Below, one piece after another: positions 15,476 through 26,355 of a DNA stretch of 64,000 nt. Position numbers and translations under genes: made by a program. Numbering within the stretch: position 1 is the stretch's first letter; the number at the start of each line of letters is the position of its first letter. The notes beneath the pieces were generated by a model, which saw nothing but the letters and a program-made list of their open reading frames with translations, searched no databases and had not been told where the DNA came from. This DNA comes from Phytophthora colocasiae (taxonomy: Eukaryota; Oomycota; Peronosporomycetes; Peronosporales; Peronosporaceae). The stretch lies in assembly GCA_018806915.1 (NCBI GenBank), contig JAGKQI010000095.1, positions 1 to 64,000 of the forward strand, written 5' to 3'.

Positions 15476-16200
15476 CCACTACTTTTTACTCAACTGCACT
15501 CACGGCTTCAAAAGATTAACTCTTTCTGCTGTAGCTTCGGCTAGCTTAGCTTTTTGGCGACGCTACTTTAATGTTGCCTACGTAGTTTCAGATGCTCTAC
15601 ATGATGATACTTGGTAGTACTCCCAAATCTTATTTTTGACAATGTTATTAAATGTAAAGATGAATTTTCTAAATTTGTCTTTGCCCGACCATAACTATAC
15701 TTCGGCTTGAAGTCTGCTCGTTCTACTTAGATGGATTCGACGTAGAATTTGACGCGCTACATGATCATACTAAGTAGCATTTCCATATGTTAAGTCTTCG
15801 CAAAGTTATTCAAGTTTAAAATCAATTTACTTACTTTGTACTCCGCTATACTCACTCTTTCAAAAGTTTCACTCTTTCTGCTCTAATTGCGGCTGTTCTT
15901 GCACTTAGGCGACGCTTCTTTTATGTAACTAACGTAGTTTCTGACGCTCTACACGACTATTCTTGGTAGCACTCCCAAATCTTATTTTTTGACAATGTTA
16001 TTAACTGTTAAAGTGAATTTTCAAAATTTCACCTTTGACTGACCATAACTATACTTCGGCTTGAAGTCTGCTCGTTCTACTTAGATGGATTCGACGTAAA
16101 CTTTGACGCGCTATACGATAGTACTAAGAAGCATTTCCATATGTTAAGTATTCGCAGAGTTATTCAAGTTTAAAGGCAAACTCACTAAAACTTAGTACAC
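15476..16200. repeat. Two diverged copies of a ~350 bp AT-rich repeat
   Basis: Blocks beginning near 15480 and 15830 share, in order, a stretch around TCTTTCTGCT, GGCGACGCT, CTACGTAGTTTC, TTGGTAGYACTCCCAAATC, TATACTTCGGCTTGAAGTC and CATTTCCATATGTTAAGT. The offset of matching motifs is about 350 bp. A third, more diverged copy lies at 18013-18420. No reading frame or terminal structure was recognised. Confidence 0.8.
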
Positions 16201-16555
16201 ATAGACACCACCAAACGCCCACTAATCTCGTCATAAGTTTGGCTATACTTACACGCTATCAAAAATTCTTAGATGGATTTAACTTACTTTTTATGCTCTT
16301 TCCGATGGTATCTCGTCCATCAACCAAATTTAATATCTTAAGTCAGTATTATCTTATACAGGCGTTTTTAAAAAATAAGACGTTTCTTACTCTATCATTG
16401 GCTATATCTACAGTGTCCCTTTCTTACGCACATGGAAACAATGTACTTTTTCATGCTCTTTCCAAAGGAACTTCGTGTGTCGGCCAGATTTAATATATGA
16501 AGTCAGTTTTAACTTATACAAGGAGTTTTTTTTACATGAAGACGTTATACGTGCG
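16201..16555. repeat. AT-rich spacer with a ~160 bp duplication
   Basis: No gene seen. Two copies of a block with TGCTCTTTCC, AATTTAATAT and AAGTCAGT start near 16285 and 16445, about 159 bp apart. The open frames here are AT-rich and lack any recognisable domain. Confidence 0.5.
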
Positions 16556-17060
16556 TTCGGCCCGTTTATGCTACATGGGAGTCTTACCATCATCTTCCCC
16601 GTATCGAACAACCTCACCTCACGAATTTTCGTATACTGAAGTGCAATATTGAGAAAGTTTTGAAAAATGGCTAATTGGCCCGTCTATGTCTCATGGGGAT
16701 ACCACCATCATCTTCCCCGTATCGAAATACCCCACCTCACAAGTTTTCGTATAGTGAAGTGCAATATTGAGAAAGTTTTGAATACCGGTTGATTGTCCCG
16801 TTTATGTCACATATGGATCCCACCATCATCTTCCCCGTATCTAAATACCCCACCTCACAAGTTTTCGTATACTGAAGTGCAATATTGAGAAAGTTTCGAA
16901 TACTGGCTGAATGGCCTGTCTATGTCGCATGCGAATCCCACCATCATCTTCCCCGTATCAAAATACCCCACCTCACAAATTTTCGTATACTGAAGTGAAG
17001 TATTGACGAAGTTTTAAAAATTGTCTGATTGGCCCGTCTATACGACATGAAAGTACAGTC
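16556..17060. repeat. 118 bp tandem repeat, four copies plus a partial
   Basis: The motif ACCATCATCTTCCCCGTATC recurs at 16586, 16704, 16822 and 16940, exactly 118 bp apart, each followed by CACCTCAC, TTTTCGTATA and CAATATTGAGAAAGTTT (the last copy diverged). A fifth, truncated unit follows near 17033. Unrelated in sequence to the 122 bp satellite, though close in length. Confidence 0.9.
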
Positions 17061-17338
17061 ATACATTTTCAGACCAATTATTTTTTTCACTCTCCAATTT
17101 TCCTGCCGAGTTCACGCTGTTTGGGCTTCGGAATTGACGAAAACCCAAAATTAATAATTTTAGGTAGCTCCAGACTCACTAGTTTAGGTCCGCGACACGT
17201 CTTTCCGAAAACTCAAACCCTCGGACACGTCCGTACCGAGCCCCTATATTAACAGTATGGGAAAAGTCACGTCCCTGACATTCTGGGGGGAGTGTATTTT
17301 TTGTATGGGATTTTAACCCAGGGACGTGTCGGTTTAGG
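17061..17338. other. Spacer with a short inverted repeat
   Basis: No gene seen. CACGTCCCT at 17268-17276 is inverted as AGGGACGTG at 17320-17328 around a GT-rich loop, directly beside the telomere-like tract. Confidence 0.4.
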
Positions 17339-17374
17339 AACCCTAAACCCTAAACCCTAAACCCTAAACCCTAC
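17339..17374. repeat. Interstitial telomere-like repeat (CCCTAAA)4-5
   Basis: Four perfect CCCTAAA units plus a partial one. The complement TTTAGGG is the telomere repeat of plants and oomycetes. The tract is internal. A single TTTAGG at 17333-17338 precedes it in the opposite sense, a minimal head-to-head arrangement. It may mark an old fusion, break repair, or chance expansion. Confidence 0.9.
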
Positions 17375-18012
17375 ATCCTTCTCTTCATACATTTTTTTTG
17401 CTTACACCATTTTTTTTCTTAATTTTATTTTTCTTTAAACATTTTTTCTTACCATTTCCTTCCTACACTCTTTTTTTGCTCAATATTTTACTTTCACATT
17501 TCTCTTCACTTTACTTTACTCATACTTTATTTTATTTTACTTTAATTACGCTTTACTTTTCTTTTCTTTTCTTACAACAATTTTTTTACACTTTTTTATG
17601 TCCTACTTTTTTTACACTACTTTTCTATACTATACTTACATATCCTCTATTTTCGTATACCCTTTTTTTCCTGTTCTCTACTCTTCCTACACTGTTTATT
17701 TTACTTTTCCTATTGCCTACTTTTTCTACTCCCTACTTTTCATATATTCTACTTTTCCTACACTCTACCCTTCCTACAATCTATTTTTCTTACACTCTTT
17801 TTTCCTAATATTTTTTTTCTTACACAATATGTTCAATCATTATATTTTTTCCCACTTTATTTTACCGATACTTTACTTTTGTATCAACTCTGTTTTTCTT
17901 ATACTTTACTTCCTACACTTTATTTCTAAACACTCTTCTTCTTTCATATTATTTTTGTACTCTTCTTCTACATTCTACTTACATTTATATCTTATATTCA
18001 ATTACTCTCTCA
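17375..18012. repeat. Pyrimidine-rich low-complexity tract
   Basis: About 630 bp almost lacking G on the plus strand, made of degenerate iterations of TTTTTCTTACACT and CTACTTTTCC. The plus-strand open frames are Phe/Leu/Tyr/Ser runs caused by composition, not genes. Confidence 0.85.
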
Positions 18013-18430
18013 TTTTCCAGTTGTTAAGTCTTCGCAAAGTTATTTACGTTTAAAGCCCATTTTACTTACTTACTACTCCGCCATACTCAAAACTTCGAAT
18101 GTTTCACTCTTTCTGCTTTAACTTTGGCTTGTCTTGCACTTACACGACGCTTCTTTAGTGTTCGTTACGTCGTTTTAGACGGTCTACACGACAGTACTTG
18201 GTAGAACTCCCAAACTGTTGGCAAATTTTTGCTAAAGTGATTTTTCAAAATTTCGTCTTTGACTGGCCAAAACTCCACTTCAACTTGAAGCCTCCTCGCT
18301 CTACTTAGATCGATTGAATGCACAATATGTCGCACTATACGATCATACTAAGTAGCATTTCGATATGTTCATTTTTCGCAATGTTTTTCACGTTTTAAGT
18401 CAAAATATTTACTTTTTATCTGCTATACCC
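18013..18430. repeat. Third copy of the ~350 bp dispersed repeat
   Basis: Matches the 15476-16200 units in order: AAGTCTTCGCAAAGTTATT, TTTCACTCTTTCTGCT, CGACGCTTCTTTAGTG, TACTTGGTAGAACTCCCAAA, TACTAAGTAGCATTTC. It flanks the pyrimidine tract on the other side, so the tract, telomere repeats and 118 bp array sit between copies of one repeat. Confidence 0.7.
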
Positions 18431-19570
18431 GCGTGGCGGTATCTCTGCCGCTTCAACCACCGTCTGCTCGACGTTCGTGCCGGAATGTTGGAGCCCATTA
18501 CACGACTTCCTCTCTCTAAGGGTCTTCCACGACCCCACCGGCGCAGTAGAGCTGCTCGTTTTCAACAACCGAGACCCATTTGCTCCGCGGGCGGCCGTCC
18601 GTCCGTCGCCGTCCGCCGTTCACCGTCCAATGTCGTCATCTGGGCAGAGCTCGTACTCCAGCGTGTAGTGGCCTGCTCGGTTCCGCCATCTGCGTCGCCG
18701 TCGCTCCACCAGGAGTCCAACCGTGTCGTACCTGCTCGTCGCTCCGCCCATTGCCACTCTGTTTCTTTTCGTTCTTTTAACTGTCGTTGTTCGACCAGTA
18801 GCTGTCGTCGCTGATCGTATGCTATTCCGTCCGTCGTCTTCATCACGGAGTTCAGCGTCAATGTCGTCCGCCGCTTGAGAAAGTGGACTTGTAGGCTCAT
18901 AGTAACTAACTAAGAAGGAAACGTGTGCGATGATCGTCTCTTCCTTGCCCAGTCCGTCCTCTCGTACCCGGTTGGTTCCAAGATACGCAGGGGTCCCATC
19001 CACTGATGGACAAACTTGGTCGCTCTTGGCCCTCGCGGTGGGTTATACAACCATACCTTTTGCTGACGTGAAACTCGCGCTTGTTCCTGACGTTTGTGTT
19101 ATAGAACTTCGCTTTCCGCTCCTAATCGCGTACACGTGCCATCTCAGCGCACTCGCTGCTCCGTTTCATGGCTTGAAGTAGCCTCTCGTGGTACATCGAC
19201 ACCTCGCCCACCTCCGTCACCTCAGTCGGTCGCAGAAGCCCGTTAACAGCTCGCAATTTGCGATCCATCATCAATTCGTTCGGCAAGAGCTTCACGGTTG
19301 AGTGCTGCGCGGAGTTGTACGCGTACGCTGCGAACTTCACCCACAGGTTCCAGTCTTTCTGATCCTCGTCCTGCATGAAGACCGCTACACAGTCCTTCCA
19401 GGTTCTGTGAAAACGCTCCACCAGGCCGACCATCTGCGGTCTGTACGGGGCCGGGTTGATCTGCTTCGCCTGCAACATGTTCACCAGCTCGTCAATCACG
19501 TTACCCGTGAGCTCTGGAGCTCCATCAGTCAATAGCACTCAAAAACGCCAAACTTGAGTATCACTTCTTC
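18431..19570 (-). pseudogene. Ty3/Gypsy integrase 3' part, decayed
   Basis: Minus-strand frame 19538-19122 encodes the second half of an rve integrase core: LLTDGAPELTG with a catalytic Asp, then VERFHRTWKDC with the catalytic Glu, then the usual AYAYNSAQHSTV stretch. Downstream at 19003-18620, in another frame, is a C-terminal extension with IIAHVSFLVSYYEP and an acidic stretch, which I associate with oomycete Gypsy pol ends. Frames change near 19120 and 18900, and the gene is cut at 19570 by LTR-B sequence, so zinc-binding domain, RT and gag are missing. A dead fragment. Confidence 0.8.
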
Positions 19571-20138
19571 TGTGGTGGAGCGGATCTGGCCAAAATCTTG
19601 TCGAGGCAGGTCTCGATCACCCACTTGCGCCCTGACACCGACTAACGGAGGGGGTCCCCCGATGATACGTGATCTTGCTGCGTGTAGTGTTCACCTGTGT
19701 ACCCGTCAGCATGCGGGTAACGCTCTTTCAGGTGACTTCTGAAGGTGTCTTGTGACGATAAGAATGTCGTAGGTGCCGCAGGGGTGTGAGCTAGCGTGGG
19801 AATACTTCATTCTACCTCGGAGTGGTTGATCCGGGTCGTAGGCGAGTCTTCCAGCCTTGATCCGGTCGCCTGGTCTTCGATCCAGGTCTTCCAAGGGTCC
19901 AATGTTCGGGATCGAGTCCCTTCCTTTACGTTGCTTGCCGCTTCCTATAGCGGCGCTCTTGATGGGTTGAGAGTCGACGGGATCGTCCAGCCAAGCAGCC
20001 AATTCCTTCCGATCCGTAATAAGCACTTAAAGGATAGATCACTAGGTAGGATAAAGCTGGCCAATATATTACCCAGTCTTAACCTCTATACTAGATCTCG
20101 TCTCCTTAGCTTCTTGATGCCGGTGGGCCAAAGTAGTT
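19571..20138 (-). mobile_element. Truncated family-B LTR
   Basis: Matches, in reverse, the last ~570 bp of the complete family-B LTR at 34959-36470, including the end CTCCACCACA and an open frame starting MLITDRKELAAWLDDP present in both. It entered the integrase gene (junction 19570/19571) and is itself cut at 20138 by a family-A LTR. Orientation is by comparison with the complete copy. Confidence 0.75.
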
Positions 20139-20320
20139 TGACATGATGTTAATTCCGATTTTCGAGCGACAGGTGGATATTACGTTACGATGTGATTGGT
20201 TATACTATGGGTTATAAGCGAAAGGGACTTTGAGACGCGGCCGCACCCGTGCGACATCTGTGGAAGATTGTGGATAAACCTTCACCTGACTGTAAAGGGG
20301 CCCAAAGGACCAGAAGTGTA
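20139..20320 (+). mobile_element. Outer family-A LTR, left part
   Basis: Starts TGACATGATG and resembles the start (TGACACGTTG) of the element I LTRs, then shared landmarks GATGTGATTGG, CCTTCACCTG and AAGGGGCCCAA. Interrupted at 20320 by another LTR; continues at 22006. Confidence 0.7.
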
Positions 20321-22005
20321 TGACATGATGTAACTTCAGATTTTCTGGCGTCATGGTGCTGTTACCCAGTGATGTACCTGGTTACATTTGGTTTTGGAGA
20401 GGGAGTATGTGGGACGTGGCTGCACCCGTGTGATATCTGTGGAAGATTGTGGGTAAACCTTCGCCTGAGTGTAAAGGGGCCCAAAGGACCAGAAGTGTAC
20501 TTCAGAGTGTGCACAACTCTGAAGGTCAACTACACTCTGTCTGGTCACCGGACTTTTTTCCCCGACGATGAGTGCCTAAGTTCTGGCGGAAAGTCTCTCA
20601 GAAGAACGTATCTCTGAGAGACCTCATCCCGTTACTGCCCAGCGCGACGATGGATGGTTCAAGGATTCACAATATGTACCCGCAGAGACCAAGTATCGCG
20701 CGCCGGACGCCGCGCACCCGCGCAACCCTCAAGATCTTCATGTACGTTGAAGCATTGGTGCTCCGTACTCTGATGTCGTACTCAAGACTCTGGTATCTCT
20801 AACTCTGAGTGACCAAGACTCTGAAAACCAAGTGATATCAGACTCTAAAAATCAGGATACCAGACTCTGAAACCACCGAAGATCCAAGACCATACTGAAA
20901 CCAAGTGAACCCAAGTTCAAGCCACGCATTCAAGTGATTACTGACCTGCACATCCCCCGTAATGACGTCTCTACCTGTCAACCCATTGAGATCGGCTGCA
21001 CAGACTGCATACTGAGACCAAGTCAAGATATTTTATACATACAAGAGCCAAGTATACCTGACATATGAAGACTGACTGCTGAAAGGACGCAAGAGATGAC
21101 AAGAAGAAGAGAGATACCAGAAAGATATGATAGTTATGAGGAAGATAAACGATAAACAGAGTTCAATTTGCCGTGTAACCCAGAAGTCGTTGTATTTCTG
21201 TTTGCAAGGCCACGCCAAGCATCGCTGCCGTGTGATCTCTCGCCTATTCAATCCCCTTAGGCGGAGATCAGGCAACGTAGCGACCTGAAAGGACCCGCCT
21301 ATTCCATATCCTAGTTGGGTCGTTTGTTTTGTCTCTAGCGGTAGCCCATTTCATATTGCTCGTTTGGACAGGCTCTGGAAACTAGACAGTCGTTTTCAGA
21401 GTGCAAGGTAGACTGTTATATATAGCCGATTGTATTGGTTTATATTTTCCCTCTATACTAGAGGGTGGTGCGCGAACGTAAAGGGATACCAGACAGACCA
21501 GGTGTCTGGTAGCAAGTCCCTAGTTGACCTGGAGTGTTAGCCCACCGTTCAAGGGCCTAGAAAGAATAAGAACGGCTGTATATATTTGTATATTTTCGAA
21601 CTCTATACATTGGTTGTTTATCTCTGAAAGTCAAGTATCTCGGTTCTGGATTTGTGATATTCAGACACCGATTTCAGACTTTCTCTGGTATTTCCATCTC
21701 TTTTCGACCGCCGACTTCCTGGAAACCATCTTGGTTCCCAGAGATTCTGACTCCCGAACGCTCCTGGAAGGATTTCCTGAATACCGACACCAGACTCCAA
21801 GGGAACCCCAACTTCTCTTCACAACACATTCTCAGACTCCGGCGAGGGTCATATTTCCGAAGACAACGAACCCACGAGGATACCGCAAGGTACCACACGC
21901 CAACCTACCGTTGTACGGCTCTGAAAACCTCTTTTCAGTAGTCGTATAACTAGGGTTCACTATACGCCCCTGCTCCGCGACCAAAGTTTCACCGACTTCG
22001 CGACA
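20321..22005 (+). mobile_element. Solo family-A LTR, about 1.69 kb
   Basis: Begins TGACATGATG and ends ACTTCGCGACA, as the element I LTRs do in coding sense, and shares their internal landmarks (AGAGGGTGGTGCGC, CCAGACAGACCAGGTGTCTGG, GAGACCTCATCCCGTT). It sits inside another LTR of the same family; TGTA before it (20317-20320) and after it (22006-22009) is a 4 bp target duplication. No primer-binding site or coding sequence follows, so it is a solo LTR. It is clearly diverged from the element I LTRs. Confidence 0.8.
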
Positions 22006-22303
22006 TGTACTTCAGAGTGTGCACAACTCTGAAGGTCAACTACACTCTGTCTGGTCACCGGACTTTTTTCCCCGACGATGAGTGCCTAAGTTCTGGCGGA
22101 AAGTCTCTCAGAAGAACGTATCTCTGAGAGACCTCATCCCGTTACCGTCCAGCGCGATGATGGATGGTTCAAGGATTCACAATATATACTCACAGAGATC
22201 AAGTATCGCGCGCCGGACGCCGCGCACCCGCGCAACCCTCAAGATCTTCATGTACGTCGAAGCATTAGTGCTCCGTACTCTGGTTTCGTACTCAAGACTC
22301 CGG
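22006..22303 (+). mobile_element. Outer family-A LTR, right part
   Basis: Nearly identical to 20496-20790, the equivalent part of the inner LTR, and continues from 20320 once the inner LTR is removed. Ends abruptly where piggyBac-like coding sequence begins. Confidence 0.75.
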
Positions 22304-22416
22304 CAAAGGATGGAAGGCCCGCAAGCCGGCGGGGTTAAGTGTGGACTTCATCTACGTGAAGCCAGGAGTCAAGGGGCGTTTGGATGTGTCAAGACGTGGT
22401 TTGGACTACTTTGTCG

Positions 22417-22476
22417 GTGCGTGGCTACGCTAATTCTGTATTGATGCGATTATAGGCTAATCAGTTTGCATTACAG
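22417..22476 (+). other. Spliceosomal intron, 60 bp
   Basis: GTGCGT donor, TTACAG acceptor, two in-frame stops inside, phase 1. Removal joins DYFVG to GEKELM in the piggyBac-like frame. Confidence 0.65.
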
Positions 22477-23160
22477 GGGAAAAGGAGCTGATGTATTTCG
22501 GGCGACAGTCTAGTTTGCTGGGACTAGAAGCCCCACCACCAAGGTTTTCAACGGCCACGCCTATACCCCAGGTAGAAGGAATGGAACGCGACCAGGAACG
22601 TCTTGCTCACGAGCCGGCGACTTCTGTGGTTCCGATTCCTCCCGTCACTGCTACATCTGCTACAGTTCAGGTACCTTCAAGTTCGGTAGATTCTGTTGCT
22701 TCGCATGCTTCTACTCCGGATAATACAGAACAAGTTTCTGCCGCATCTCTCGCTATTCAGGAGAATACTGATTACGATATCCGCACTCAATGCGCGGATA
22801 GGGATGAAGAGGCAAAGAGCGAAAGCGATGTTCATGATGACTCTGTTCATCAGTTGATTTCTCTGGATAAATTTGACGACGAGTTTTTCCTGGATGCTAT
22901 GCGGAACGAAATTCTGTTCGACCGAGCCGATGCTGATGATGTCAATATACGCAAACATCCTAATGATAGCTGCTCGGAGTCAGAAGCGGACGATGATGAT
23001 GATGGAAATGGCAATTCCAGTGATGAAGATGCTCGAGGTGTGGAGGATGTCGACGACAGTGACAGTGACGACGAGGTAGACTACAGCGTCGGCATGATAA
23101 GCGATGATCTTCGAGAGCTTGGCTCGTCAGGCTGGGTGACCTACGATGAAGACCACTGCG

Positions 23161-23228
23161 GTAAGTCCGGATAATACAGAATATGACCGATGGTGTTCTA
23201 ACTTACGCTGTATTTTATGGTTACATAG
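23161..23228 (+). other. Spliceosomal intron, 68 bp
   Basis: GTAAGT donor, ACATAG acceptor, contains an in-frame TAA. Removal joins DEDHCG to DLKLDAAG in frame. Confidence 0.7.
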
Positions 23229-23568
23229 GAGATCTGAAGCTGGATGCAGCTGGCGATTATTACGATGGACCGTCGGGGCCTACACGTTCGGCAGTTGCTT
23301 ACGCGGATTCCCCGCTGGGCATGTTCTTTTACTTTCTACCCAAGGCGATGTGGAAGCGAATAGCAGACGAATCCAATCGCTACAGAGAACAAAACATCTC
23401 CTTGTTAGCTGCATCCCGCAGTGACAAGCTGCTCAAGCGTCAAGAGAAGGACCCACGCATTAGGGTACCCAGCCTGGAGGAAATTGAAAGAGCTTGCGAA
23501 AATTCAAGGCAATTAAAGCGCAAGAAATTGTGCATGTTATTGCGCTGTTATTTGCCCGAGCGTTAGCT

Positions 23569-23572
23569 CCCA
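23569..23572. repeat. Target site duplication of element I (CCCA), left
   Basis: CCCA immediately before the LTR start TGTCGCGAAG; the same four bases follow the other LTR at 47380-47383. The two piggyBac-like halves meet in frame at this site. Confidence 0.75.
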
Positions 23573-25478
23573 TGTCGCGAAGTCGGTGCAACTTTTACCG
23601 CGGTGCAGGGGCGTACAGTAAACCTGGAAGTGTGACTACCGGTAATGATACCAGAGTCGCACAGCAAGGTGGGCGTGTGTTACCTTGTGCTGTCCTCGTA
23701 GGTTCGTTGTCTTGGTAATGAGACCCTCGCCGGGGTCGTGAGAGTGTTGCTGAGAGTGAGGGTTCCTTGCGTAGACCGTCGGATGTCCTTCTGGTCCTCA
23801 CAGGAGCGCGCTTGGGAGTCGAACGTTTTCCGGTGAACACTTGTGTACACCAGAGATTTCTGAAAACAAAAGAGAAATTAATACAAAGGGAAGTCCTGTT
23901 ACTAGACTTCCGAGATAACCGCAATATAGAGTTCCGATATACAAATATGTAGCTGCTCTTATTCTTTCCTGGCCCTCGAGCAGTGGGCTAGTTCTCCAGG
24001 TCAACTAGGGAAATGTTCACCAGACACCTGGTCTGTCTGGTTTTCCCGTAACTTTCGCGCACCACCCTCTAATATATAGAGGGAAAATAAACCAATACAC
24101 TATCAGTTATATAACAGTCTACCGAGCGTCTTGAGAGCGACTGTCTAGCTCCCAAAACCTGTCCAAACGTACAATATGAAATGGGCTACCGTTAGAGACA
24201 AGACAAACGACCCAACTAGTAAATGGAATAGGTGGGTCCTCTCAGGTCTCTACGTTACGCTGATCTCCACCTAACGGGGCTTGATAGGTGAGAGATCACA
24301 CGACTCAAAGCTTTGTCGTGGCCTTACACTTTCCAAAGAACCGAAGAATCGACCTTGGGGTTATAACGCAATTTGAACTCGTTACTATAAGGCAAATTGA
24401 ACTCTGGTTAAACTATCTCGTATCTCTCTGTCTTCTATCTTCCATATTCTCATATACACTTGGTCTCAGTATAACTCAGGAATCTTCACTTGGGATCACT
24501 ATGGTAGTCGATGCTGCAGATCTTGTTGAGTCGACACTTAATGGTGTCATTACAGGGATGAGCAGGTTGCGTTTCACTTGATTGCGTGAGGTCGTGTTGG
24601 GTACACTTGGTTTCAGTATGGGGTGGACTTCAGAGTGTCAGAGTCTGGTATCCTGTTCATCAGGGTCTGGAATCATGTGCGTCGGAGACATGTTCATCAG
24701 AACCATGTACTCCGGAATCATGTACATCAGAGTCGTAATACCAGAGTCGTGATACTTGGGTCTGATCATCGGAGTCTTGTACGTCGGAGTCTGTTCATCG
24801 GAAACTGGTGATGTCTGAAATATTGCTTTTATATAAGCCGGACACATCAGACTTGTTCACAAGAATCATGTTCGTCAGACTCATGTACGTCGGACTTCAT
24901 GTACGTCGGACATCATGTACGTCGGACATCATGTACGTCAGACTTCATGGAGTGATATCAGAGTTTCCATGCGTGATACCAGAAATCCATGAGTGTTTTC
25001 AGGGTGCGGAGCACGTATGCTACAACGCACGAAGTCCAATTGGGATATGCGTGGGGTGCGTTACGTGCGGTGCGCGATACTTGGTATCTTGTGGGTATAA
25101 CTGTATTCCTTGAACCATCATCGTCACACAGGACGGCAACGGGATGAGGTCTCTCAGAGATACATTCTTCTGAGAAACTTTCTGCCAACCTTTAGGCACT
25201 CATCATCGGGGAAAGTCCGGCGATCAGACTGAGTGTTGTTGTCTCTCGGAGTTTGTGCACTTTTCCGAGGAACACTTCTGATCTCTTGGGCCCCTTTGCA
25301 GTACAGGTGAAGGTTAATATATATACAGCAGTTTTTTTCTTCCACAGATCCATCATATTGTCGCACGGGACATAACCTCGTCCCACATCTCCCTTTCTCC
25401 CACAACCCAGTGTACATCCAATCACATCACAGCGTAACGTCCATATCCACTCGAAAAATCGTAATTAGCAACGTGTCA
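23573..25478 (-). repeat. Element I 3' LTR
   Basis: On the plus strand begins TGTCGCGAAGTCGG and ends CAACGTGTCA, giving TG...CA ends. Preceded in coding sense by the polypurine tract at 25479. Contains a degenerate 15-16 bp tandem motif around CATGTACGTCGGACT (four copies, 24890-24950) and looser relatives from 24630 onward. A TATATATA stretch near 25315 could serve either direction. Confidence 0.92.
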
Positions 25479-25496
25479 ACCGCCCCTCCTGGTCAT
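25479..25496 (-). other. Polypurine tract of element I
   Basis: In coding sense reads GACCAGGAGGGGCGGT directly before LTR start TGACACG, where plus-strand DNA synthesis is primed. It fixes element orientation and shows that the neighbouring plus-strand ORF is antisense. The same tract precedes the internal LTR copy at 34578. Confidence 0.8.
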
Positions 25497-25533
25497 AATT
25501 CGTCAGTGCGGAACTTTCTCCAAACTGAGCATC

Positions 25534-26355
25534 ATGGCCAGGATAGTACGTCAGAAGTCCCGTGAACATAGTGTAGCTGTGACGCTCTCAAAACTTCCGG
25601 GATTTCAGAGTCTCTGGTGTCCTGTCGCTCAGTGTGATTCCATCAGACTCAGAAATAGCCAACTGTCGTATCCCACAAACGGCCACATCCCGATTTCCTT
25701 TCTGACACACAAGTCAGAAGAAGATCCAGCAACCATGGGCTCTCCACCGGCTTCTACTACTGACAACGCCTCGGGCACTGGGCCTGCTTCGGCATCCGTA
25801 GCGTCGCGAGGTGGTGGTGACGGTGCTCCCGCATCACCTGGTGGCAGCTCAAGCGCCCCAGCCTCACAGTCGAGCGCGTCCGCCGCTCCGAAGCAGGGCG
25901 TCGATGCCGCTGACAGCGATGAGCACGTGAACATGCCGGATACTTCTGCGGCCTCTGTTCCTACGAGTCCTTCTTCTGGCGTCGCAGTTTCGTTCCCCAG
26001 AGAGCCACATATTCTCTCTACCACCGAGGTGGATGATCTGTTTGGGCCCGGACAACAACCGTTGGACGAAGAGAAGTCCGACGTCCCTTCCAACTGGGTG
26101 GACCCCGAGCCAACGCCTGAAGGACGGCCATTCTTGGTTGGCGTTCCGGCGCTCGCTGAAGACTTTCGTGTGGGAAACCACATAGCGAACATCTACGGGG
26201 GATCAGGCGTTCTGGTGGGCCTCGAGGGCTTTACGCCGGCCGACATCTCGGAGCTTGAGCGCGTGATTCCTGACTTCACTGAAGGTCAGATGCTCGTTCC
26301 ACATGTAGACAGCCGTAACGGCATGAGTCTTGAACACACACATGGGGTCCGTTGA
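25534..26355 (+). CDS. Antisense ORF of element I, N-terminal part
   Basis: 273 codons on the strand opposite gag-pol, between the integrase end and 3' LTR. From an internal ATG at 25736 (MGSPPAS) it runs through an Ala/Ser/Gly/Pro-rich stretch, then a less repetitive part with HILSTTEVDDLFGPG and GFTPADISELERVIPDFT. The TGA (26353-26355) overlaps the next frame's ATG at 26342 just after a CA run. The copy at 34494-33703 has the same stop, so the break predates duplication or is functional. No family recognised. Starting 55 bp from the LTR implies transcription from an antisense promoter in the LTR (inference). Confidence 0.6.
   Translation: MARIVRQKSREHSVAVTLSKLPGFQSLWCPVAQCDSIRLRNSQLSYPTNGHIPISFLTHKSEEDPATMGSPPASTTDNASGTGPASASVASRGGGDGAPASPGGSSSAPASQSSASAAPKQGVDAADSDEHVNMPDTSAASVPTSPSSGVAVSFPREPHILSTTEVDDLFGPGQQPLDEEKSDVPSNWVDPEPTPEGRPFLVGVPALAEDFRVGNHIANIYGGSGVLVGLEGFTPADISELERVIPDFTEGQMLVPHVDSRNGMSLEHTHGVR

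Larger units (their letters stand above)
22304..23572 (+). pseudogene. PiggyBac-like transposase, 5' half, with two introns
   Basis: Cut-and-paste DNA transposase of the piggyBac (DDE_Tnp_1_7) type. Exon 22304-22416 (5' end missing) runs to DYFVG; intron 22417-22476 (GTGCGT...TTACAG); exon 22477-23160 has an acidic Asp/Glu/Ser stretch; intron 23161-23228 (GTAAGT...ACATAG); the next exon carries SPLGMFFYFLPKAMWKRI and ESNRYREQ, the start of the family's conserved domain. Reading resumes correctly across both introns. A frame change near 23494 shows it was already decaying. Element I interrupts it after 23572; the rest is at 47380-47745. Conserved DDE residues are in that second half. Confidence 0.8.

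Noticed and set aside
17398..18053. Plus-strand Phe/Leu/Tyr/Ser-rich frames resembling membrane proteins
   Set aside because: Caused by pyrimidine-rich low-complexity DNA; two overlapping frames are open for the same reason.
25479..25500. Primer-binding site after the left LTR, which would make the plus-strand ORF a gag
   Set aside because: The sequence is a polypurine tract on the minus strand, and a good primer-binding site exists beside the other LTR, so the element codes on the minus strand.
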